The position numbers were made by a program, and so were the translations under genes. This document shows positions 39,474 through 44,580 of a stretch of 44,580 nt of DNA, in pieces. The notes beneath the pieces were generated by a model. It made no database searches. It was not told where the DNA came from and saw nothing but the letters and a program-made list of their open reading frames with translations. The stretch lies in the NCBI GenBank assembly GCA_947503655.1, contig CANNEP010000018.1, forward strand, positions 1 through 44,580, written 5' to 3'. Within the stretch, counting starts at the first letter, position 1. The number at the start of each line of letters is the position of its first letter. Origin of the DNA: an uncultured Microbacterium sp. Its GTDB lineage: Bacteria; Actinomycetota; Actinomycetes; Actinomycetales; Microbacteriaceae.

Positions 39474-40869
39474 AATCCTGATTGTTGGTGGAGGCTACGC
39501 CGGTTTCTATACCGCGTGGAAGCTGGAGAAGCACCTTCGTAAGGGCGAGGCAGAGGTCATCATGGTTGACCCCCTGCCCTACATGACCTACCTGCCCTTC
39601 CTGCCGGAAGTCGCCGCTGGTTCCATCGAAGCTCGTCACGCTGTTGTGTCGCACCGTCGTCACCTCAAGAAGACGACCATCGTTCGCGCAAAGGTAACGA
39701 ACGTCGATCACGCCAACAAGACGGCGACGATCACGCCCGAGCAGGGTGAGTCGTACGAACTCGAGTACGACCAGATCGTCGTGACCGCTGGTTCCGTTTC
39801 GCGCACCTTCCCGATCCCGGGTATTGCCGAGAACGCGATCGGTATGAAGGCGATCGAAGAGGCTGTTGCTGTTCGCGACCGTCTGCTCAACAACTTCGAT
39901 AAGGCAGCCACGCTGCCCGCGGGCCCCGAGCGCGACCGTCTGCTGACGGTTGTCGTTGTCGGTGGTGGATTCGCCGGTATCGAGACGTTTGCGGAGCTGC
40001 GCTCGCTCGCGTCGTCGTTGCTGAAGAACTACCCGCAGCTCAAGTTCGAAGACACGCACTTCCACCTCATCGAGGCCATGGGTCGCATCATGCCTGAGGT
40101 TTCGCTGGCGACAAGCGAGTGGGTTCTGAAGGACCTCGGCAAGCGCGGCGCCAACGTTCACCTCGACACGCAGGTTGTCGACGCGACCGACGGCAACGTT
40201 GGCCTGTCGACCGGCCAGGTTATCCCCGCCGACCTCATCATCTGGACCGCCGGTGTTATGGCGAACCCGCAGGTCGTGAAGAGCTCGGGTCTACCCGCAG
40301 ACCAGCGCGGCCGCATTACCGCTGACGCAACGCTGCGCGTTGTTGACGGTGAAGAGATCGTTGAGGGTGCCTGGACCGCCGGTGACATCTCGGCTGTTCC
40401 TGACCTCACCGGTGGTGGCGTTGGTGGCTTCTGCGTTCCGAACGCTCAGCACGCGGTTCGCCAGGCCAAGCGCCTCGCCAAGAACCTCGTTGCCGTACTT
40501 CGTGGCGAGCAGCCCGTCGAATACATCCACAAGAACCTCGGTGCTGTTGCAGGCCTCGGCCTCTACAACGGCGTCTTCCAATCCGGCAAGCTGGCCCTCA
40601 AGGGCTTCGTTGCCTGGGTTGCACACCGCGGTTACCACGGCCTGGCAATGCCGTCGTGGGAGCGCAAGTGGCGCGTGCTGTGGGGCTGGTGGCACAACCT
40701 GTGGCTCGGTCGCGACATCGTGTCGCTCGAGGCTGTGCAGACGCCGCGTAAGTTCTTCACTGACTTTGCGTCGAAGCCGCGTCCGGCTGCTGCTCCCGTC
40801 GAGGCACCGGCTGAAAAGCCCGCCGAGTCGGTTGCTGACAAGGCCGCTGAGCCGGTCGGCGCCAAGTAA
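39466..40869 (+). CDS. type II NADH dehydrogenase (NDH-2)
   Basis: A 467-residue peripheral membrane flavoprotein that passes electrons from NADH to quinone without pumping protons. It shows the FAD Rossmann motif ILIVGGGYAGFYTAWKLE, the second nucleotide loop VVVVGGGFAGIETFAEL, WTAGVMANP and the C-terminal FAD segment WTAGDISAVPD followed by QHAVRQAKRLAKNL. The last 40 residues are an Ala/Pro/Glu tail. GTG 39466 (VPKILIVGGG) is preferred with AAAGGA upstream; ATG 39439 would add nine residues. It overlaps the protease gene by eight bases, so eno to ndh may be partly co-transcribed. A UUCG-capped terminator follows. Confidence 0.93.
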   Translation: MPKILIVGGGYAGFYTAWKLEKHLRKGEAEVIMVDPLPYMTYLPFLPEVAAGSIEARHAVVSHRRHLKKTTIVRAKVTNVDHANKTATITPEQGESYELEYDQIVVTAGSVSRTFPIPGIAENAIGMKAIEEAVAVRDRLLNNFDKAATLPAGPERDRLLTVVVVGGGFAGIETFAELRSLASSLLKNYPQLKFEDTHFHLIEAMGRIMPEVSLATSEWVLKDLGKRGANVHLDTQVVDATDGNVGLSTGQVIPADLIIWTAGVMANPQVVKSSGLPADQRGRITADATLRVVDGEEIVEGAWTAGDISAVPDLTGGGVGGFCVPNAQHAVRQAKRLAKNLVAVLRGEQPVEYIHKNLGAVAGLGLYNGVFQSGKLALKGFVAWVAHRGYHGLAMPSWERKWRVLWGWWHNLWLGRDIVSLEAVQTPRKFFTDFASKPRPAAAPVEAPAEKPAESVADKAAEPVGAK

Positions 40870-40876
40870 GACGTTC

Positions 40877-40913
40877 ACGAAGGCGGGTGCTTCGGCACCC
40901 GCCTTCGTCGTTT
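40877..40913 (+). terminator. intrinsic terminator of NDH-2
   Basis: ACGAAGGCGGGTGC (40877-40890) pairs perfectly with GCACCCGCCTTCGT (40895-40908) around a TTCG tetraloop, followed by CGTTT. Confidence 0.92.
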
Positions 40914-40928
40914 CTCCGGGCCTATCGC

Positions 40929-40934
40929 TAGGCT
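40929..40934 (+). promoter_or_regulatory. -10-like hexamer of the tRNA gene
   Basis: TAGGCT, 11 bases before the mature 5' end of the tRNA at 40946, consistent with a short 5' leader. Confidence 0.4.
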
Positions 40935-40945
40935 AGAAACGACCC

Positions 40946-41018
40946 GCCCCCATAGCCCAATGGCAGAGGCAGACGACTTAAAATCGTCCAAGTGTCGGTT
41001 CGAGTCCGACTGGGGGTA
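40946..41018 (+). tRNA. tRNA with anticodon UAA (Leu by anticodon) but a short, class-I variable loop
   Basis: A complete cloverleaf: acceptor GCCCCCA/TGGGGGT, three-pair D stem GCC/GGC, anticodon stem GACGA/TCGTC with loop CTTAAAA, a five-base variable loop CAAGT, and T arm GTCGG-TTCGAGT-CCGAC. The discriminator is A and CCA is not encoded. The anticodon TAA reads UUA/UUG leucine codons, but bacterial tRNA-Leu normally has a long variable arm, which is absent. The identity is therefore uncertain although the fold is sound. Confidence 0.85.
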
Positions 41019-41052
41019 CTCGCGAACATAGGTCGCCCGCAGGGAGATCGCG

Positions 41053-41058
41053 TACGCT
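41053..41058 (+). promoter_or_regulatory. -10 hexamer of the rhomboid gene
   Basis: TACGCT, six bases (TTCGCC) before ATG 41065; leaderless arrangement. Confidence 0.45.
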
Positions 41059-41064
41059 TTCGCC

Positions 41065-41676
41065 ATGATGATTGAGCCGCAACCTGCTGAGAAACCGCGA
41101 TCGCGGCTGCTGACAGCGGCGGTGTGGGGTGGCGGTTTCGTCGCCCTGATTTGGGCCATCGAGATTATTGACGCGATCATGAATCAGCGTCTTGACAACA
41201 ACGGTGTGCGCCCGTGGACGGTCGATGGCCTGTGGGGCATCGTCTTCGCCCCTGTGCTGCACAGCGACTGGGCACACCTCATTTCCAACACGGTTCCGGC
41301 TTTCATGCTGACGTTTGTCATTGTGCTGAGTTCCGGAACCATGCGGTGGTTAGAAGCGACGGCAATCGTGTGGGTGACGGCCGGGGTGGGCACGTGGCTC
41401 ATCGGCGGGCTGAATACCAACCACGTCGGAGCATCATCGCTGATTTTTGGTTGGGTCGCGTTTCTGGTGCTGCGCGGAGTCTTTGCCAAGAAGCTCAGTG
41501 AAATCGCGATCGGCATCGTTATTGCCGCCGTATACGGATACCTCATTTGGGGCGTGCTGCCGACAGCGCCGGGCGTCTCTTGGCAGGGGCACCTGTGCGG
41601 TGCGATCGGCGGTGTGATTGCCGCCGTTGTTCTCGGGCGGCGGTCGGTGCAGGAAAGCGACGCCACGGCTAAATGA
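41065..41676 (+). CDS. rhomboid-family intramembrane serine protease
   Basis: A 203-residue membrane protein with six predicted helices. The rhomboid fold is marked by the HLISNT segment in helix 2, the catalytic Ser124 in HVGASSLIFGW and His176 in WQGHLCGAIGG. The usual motif is G-x-S-G; here it is GASS, with Ser125 replacing the Gly after the nucleophile, so activity may be altered. ATG 41065 has TACGCT six bases upstream, and ATG 41068 is a possible alternative. It follows the tRNA by 46 bases. Substrates cannot be told from context. Confidence 0.87.
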   Translation: MMIEPQPAEKPRSRLLTAAVWGGGFVALIWAIEIIDAIMNQRLDNNGVRPWTVDGLWGIVFAPVLHSDWAHLISNTVPAFMLTFVIVLSSGTMRWLEATAIVWVTAGVGTWLIGGLNTNHVGASSLIFGWVAFLVLRGVFAKKLSEIAIGIVIAAVYGYLIWGVLPTAPGVSWQGHLCGAIGGVIAAVVLGRRSVQESDATAK

Positions 41677-41767
41677 CAATTTGGTGACGGCCATTTTCGC
41701 CGCTGAGAAGCGAGCGTATGCTCCCACTAAAGAGGTGCGTTCGCAGCGCCTCTGAGGGGAGGGCATC

Positions 41768-42349
41768 ATGCGCCGTACGTATCGAGCCGGGTTCGTCGTT
41801 TCCACGGTTTTTGCCGCAGCGATACTGATCGCCGGATGCTCGGGCGGTGTCGGGCCTGTAGGGCCACAGGCGACGGGTGAGGCGCAACAGTCGGCGGAGA
41901 GCCCTGCCGCTGAAGAGCCGAGCGGAACCACGAGCGAGGGAACAACGTCAGAACCGAGCGCCGGTGGCACATTGTCGGGTGCCTGCCGGGAGATCTCCGA
42001 AGCGATGGGGAGCGCAAGCACCGAGATGGGCACCGCCATCCAAGATGGCATGACCAATCCTGAAGGGGTGAAAGAGGCGCTTCTGCTGCAGGCACAAGCG
42101 CTCCAAGAAGCAGTCAAGGCCACAGCAAACTCCGAAGTGAAGACCGCGCTGCAAGCCGTTGCTGACGATATGAGCACGTTTGCCGCCGTCTTCGAGGGTC
42201 TCCCTGACTTGGCCAAACCCTCATCATGGGCCAACGATCCGGTCGCGCTGGAGAAGGTCACCCAGCTGGGTCCGAAACTGCAGGCGGCCGGAACCGAATT
42301 ACAAGCATCTGTGGGAGAGCTCCTCACGCTGTGTAACTACACGCCCTAG
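41768..42349 (+). CDS. putative lipoprotein of unknown function
   Basis: A 193-residue predicted lipoprotein: basic N-terminus, hydrophobic stretch and lipobox IAGC with Cys24, a low-complexity Gly/Ala/Ser/Thr/Glu linker (about 28-70), then a helical domain with one conserved-looking Cys pair (GACREI and LLTLCNY, near residues 75 and 188) that could form a disulfide. No family is recognised. GGGGAGGG lies upstream of ATG 41768. A small G/C hairpin (41732-41752) precedes the ribosome binding site. The gene stands alone between rhomboid and the deaminase gene. Confidence 0.8.
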   Translation: MRRTYRAGFVVSTVFAAAILIAGCSGGVGPVGPQATGEAQQSAESPAAEEPSGTTSEGTTSEPSAGGTLSGACREISEAMGSASTEMGTAIQDGMTNPEGVKEALLLQAQALQEAVKATANSEVKTALQAVADDMSTFAAVFEGLPDLAKPSSWANDPVALEKVTQLGPKLQAAGTELQASVGELLTLCNYTP

Positions 42350-42452
42350 GCGCCATCGCGCAATTTGTGGGAGAACTCTGCCGATGGTTACGTTAACCCG
42401 CCACGACCTGTGAGCAATGTCCTCATTCGTGCATATTTGGAGAGAATGCCCC

Positions 42453-42458
42453 TAGGCT
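42453..42458 (+). promoter_or_regulatory. -10 hexamer of the deaminase/aldolase gene
   Basis: TAGGCT, six bases (GGCCAC) before GTG 42465; leaderless arrangement. Confidence 0.45.
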
Positions 42459-42464
42459 GGCCAC

Positions 42465-43691
42465 GTGCTTGACCTGATGACCCGATCAGCGGCGGCGCAA
42501 GGGTGGCGTTCTCCCGAGGTATGGTGGCGGGCGCTAACCGATGCTACCTCGCTCATGCCCGCTCCTGTTGCTGTGATCGCGCAAGACGCGCTCGCCTTCA
42601 ATACCCGCGACATGCTGGTTCGCGCCGGGGGAGTGCCCATTCGCGTCGCGAGTAAATCGATTCGTGTACGAGCCGTTCTTGACGCGGTGCTGGCGATGCC
42701 GGGCTACCAGGGTATCCTCGCGTTCACGCTCGCTGAAGCGCTGTGGCTGTCAGAAACGCACGATGACATCGTGATGGGGTATCCCACGACCGACCGTGCC
42801 GCGCTCATGGCGTTGCTTTCGAATGATGTCGCCGCGAGCCGCATCACCCTTATGGTGGACGACACTGCACAGCTCGATTTCATCGACGCTCTCGTCGCGC
42901 CCAACGCCCGGCCGGTGATCCGTGTAGCGATTGATGCAGACGCCTCGTGGCGCGCCCCCGCACTCGGCCACATCGGCGTTCGTCGCTCGCCGCTGCACAC
43001 GCCAGCCGAAGTCGCCGCGTTCGCCGCACGCATCGCCAGCCGCCCCGGCTTCCAGCTGGTCGGCCTCATGATGTACGAGGCTCAAATCGCCGGGCAGACC
43101 GACGCGAGCGGACACCAAGACGGCCTCATGCGCTGGATGAAGCGCCAGTCCGGCGCCGAGCTGGCCGACCGACGCGGTGGAATCGTGGCCGGCGTTCGTC
43201 GCGTTGCAGACCTCGAGTTTGTCAACGGCGGCGGTACCGGCTCGCTCGAGTACACCGCTGCCGATGACGCCGTGACCGAACTCACCGCCGGCAGTGGCTT
43301 CCTTGCGGGAACTCTCTTCGATGACTACCAGGGGTTCCAGCTCGCACCCGCCGCAGCATTCGCGTTCGACGTGGTGCGCAAACCGTTGCCCGACATCGCC
43401 ACGATTTTGGGCGGGGGCTGGATCGCTTCCGGCCCACCGGTTGCGTCGCGCCAACCTCGAGCAGCATGGCCCACCGGCCTCAAGACACTCGGTCGCGAGG
43501 GTGCGGGCGAAGTCCAGACACCGTTGCAGGGGGCGAATGCGCTCGCGCTCGTGGTGGGCGACCGGGTGTGGCTCCGCCACGCGAAGAGCGGCGAAGGATC
43601 GGAGCGGGTGAAGTCATACCACGTTGTCGACGACGGTGTTGTCGTCGACGAACTATTGACGTATCGCGGTGAAGGAAAGGCTTTTTTGTGA
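42465..43691 (+). CDS. PLP-dependent amino acid deaminase/aldolase (alanine racemase N-terminal fold)
   Basis: A 408-residue fold-type III PLP enzyme of the D-threonine aldolase/D-serine dehydratase-like group. The N-terminal barrel holds the PLP Lys64 in VASKSIRVRAVLDA, and the C-terminal segment has the NGGGTGSLEYT phosphate loop and a late metal-site-like region (LRHAKSGE). Relatives cleave or dehydrate D-hydroxy amino acids; the exact substrate is not evident. GTG 42465 with TAGGCT six bases upstream is taken as start; ATG 42477 is an alternative. It is coupled by GTGA overlap to an aldonolactone oxidase gene, a pairing also seen in other actinobacteria. Confidence 0.87.
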   Translation: MLDLMTRSAAAQGWRSPEVWWRALTDATSLMPAPVAVIAQDALAFNTRDMLVRAGGVPIRVASKSIRVRAVLDAVLAMPGYQGILAFTLAEALWLSETHDDIVMGYPTTDRAALMALLSNDVAASRITLMVDDTAQLDFIDALVAPNARPVIRVAIDADASWRAPALGHIGVRRSPLHTPAEVAAFAARIASRPGFQLVGLMMYEAQIAGQTDASGHQDGLMRWMKRQSGAELADRRGGIVAGVRRVADLEFVNGGGTGSLEYTAADDAVTELTAGSGFLAGTLFDDYQGFQLAPAAAFAFDVVRKPLPDIATILGGGWIASGPPVASRQPRAAWPTGLKTLGREGAGEVQTPLQGANALALVVGDRVWLRHAKSGEGSERVKSYHVVDDGVVVDELLTYRGEGKAFL

Positions 43692-44580
43692 CACGACCAG
43701 GTGGAAAATGGCAGAACTGGGCCCGATCGGCGAGCATCCGACCGCAGCGCGTGGAATTTCCGCGCTCCGCTGAAGCGGTGCAGCGGGCGGTGCTCGCGGC
43801 GAAAGACCGCGGCATGCTCGTCAAGGCAGTCGGCTCCGGCCACTCCTTCACCGGTATCGCGGTTGCCCCCGGCGTGCTGCTCGATCTCTCCGACCTCAGC
43901 GGCATTGTCACCGTTGACACGGAGCGTCGCCGCGTCACGCTGAAAGCCGGAACCAAGCTGCACCAGATTCCGCAGCTGCTGGCACCATACGGGCTGGCGA
44001 TGGAGAACCTCGGCGATATTGACAGGCAGTCCATCTCCGGCGCTATTTCCACCGGAACGCACGGCACTGGTTCCACTTTCGGCGGCATCTCTACGCAGAT
44101 CGTCGGTGCGACGCTCGTAACGGCCGCGGGTGAATTCCGCACGATTGACGAGAACAATTCGCCGGAGCTGATTCCGGCGATCGCCCTGGGGCTTGGTGCC
44201 CTGGGCGTTCTCATCGACGTCACCGTGCAGTGTGTTCCCGCGTTCTTGATGCACGCGGTTGAGCGTCGGGAGCCGATCCAGGACGTCGTCGCCAACATTC
44301 ACGAGCGCGCCACTGGCGTCGACCACTTTGAGTTCTACTGGTTCCCGCACACCGAGTTCGCGTTGACCAAGGAGAACACCCGGCTGCCGGAGGGCGACAA
44401 GCGCCACCCACTGCCGCGCGCCTCGAAGTGGGTTGACGAGACCCTGCTGGCCAACGGCGTGTATCGCCTGACGTGTGCCCTGGGTCACGTCGCGCCGGCG
44501 ATTATTCCGCCGGTATCGCGTATGGCGGCGCAGCTCACCGGGTCGCGCGAATACACCGACCTGTCGACGAACGTGTTCAC
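43688..44580 (+). CDS. D-arabinono-1,4-lactone oxidase-type FAD oxidoreductase (partial, cut by window edge)
   Basis: Translation from GTG 43688 gives 297 residues and is still open at the window end. Family proteins are about 430-440 residues long, so roughly the N-terminal two thirds are present. The PCMH FAD-binding domain shows GSGHSFTGIA with His52, the residue that links FAD covalently in relatives, and GAISTGTHGTG, GATLVTAAGEFRTI and GLGALGVLIDVTVQCVP. The start of the aldonolactone-oxidase C-terminal domain (FEFYWFPHTE) follows. Such enzymes oxidise sugar lactones with oxygen, giving H2O2. The start overlaps the stop of the deaminase gene as GTGA. Confidence 0.9.
   Translation, partial: MTRPGGKWQNWARSASIRPQRVEFPRSAEAVQRAVLAAKDRGMLVKAVGSGHSFTGIAVAPGVLLDLSDLSGIVTVDTERRRVTLKAGTKLHQIPQLLAPYGLAMENLGDIDRQSISGAISTGTHGTGSTFGGISTQIVGATLVTAAGEFRTIDENNSPELIPAIALGLGALGVLIDVTVQCVPAFLMHAVERREPIQDVVANIHERATGVDHFEFYWFPHTEFALTKENTRLPEGDKRHPLPRASKWVDETLLANGVYRLTCALGHVAPAIIPPVSRMAAQLTGSREYTDLSTNVF

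Overview
The window reads as high-G+C actinobacterial chromosome, most likely Microbacteriaceae (Microbacterium or a close relative). The evidence is strong G/C third-position bias, frequent GTG starts, many apparently leaderless genes, and the actinobacterial gene chain rsmA-ispE-ABC-F, tRNA-Gln-glmU-prs, rplY-pth-mfd-mazG and eno-ftsB-DUF501. It is mostly housekeeping DNA with short accessory insertions. There is no CRISPR array, prophage, restriction system or toxin-antitoxin pair that I can support.

Layout. 1-71: the last codons of an IS481-like transposase, running into the stop of an MFS exporter (minus). 1474-6243: rsmA, an aldo/keto reductase, ispE and a Uup-like ABC-F ATPase. 6388-9083: metQ-metN-metI methionine importer. 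9085-9168: a MITE-like inverted-repeat element. 9200-10799: an RluA-type pseudouridine synthase and a MarR regulator (minus). 10868-13413: tRNA-Gln, glmU and prs, then a strong terminator. 13497-16392: a translationally coupled operon of an FMN-binding lipoprotein, the flavin transferase ApbE and a fusion of an NqrB/RnfD-like membrane domain to a ferredoxin-reductase domain. It meets a histidine kinase/response regulator pair tail to tail (16386-18604, minus). 18695-19238: remnants of a berberine-bridge oxidase. 19300-21001: gnd and a 40-residue membrane protein (minus). 21205-26862: rplY, pth, a DUF4190 membrane protein (minus) and mfd. 26895-30758: a hexapeptide-repeat protein, nhaA with a possible structured leader, mazG and hisS. 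30781-35557: a DUF4442 thioesterase-fold protein, a GntR/DUF1648 pair, a TPM-domain membrane protein and an O-methyltransferase. 35658-40869: eno, ftsB-like, DUF501, a membrane-anchored subtilase and NDH-2. 40946-44580: an unusual UAA-anticodon tRNA, rhomboid, a lipoprotein, a PLP deaminase/aldolase and the start of an aldonolactone oxidase.

The most interesting candidate system is the flavin operon plus its two-component neighbours. The same OmpR-style direct repeat, CATAG-N6-CATAGG with 11-bp period, lies upstream of the operon (13416-13432) and in the response-regulator promoter (18625-18641, minus strand). This suggests that the two-component system controls itself and an extracytoplasmic flavin electron-transfer module. 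Other notable points are glmU starting one base after a tRNA, a class-I tRNA with a UAA anticodon, a 14-bp hairpin holding the ftsB start codon in its loop, and a recurrent leaderless-start signature (-10-like hexamer, six bases, start codon).
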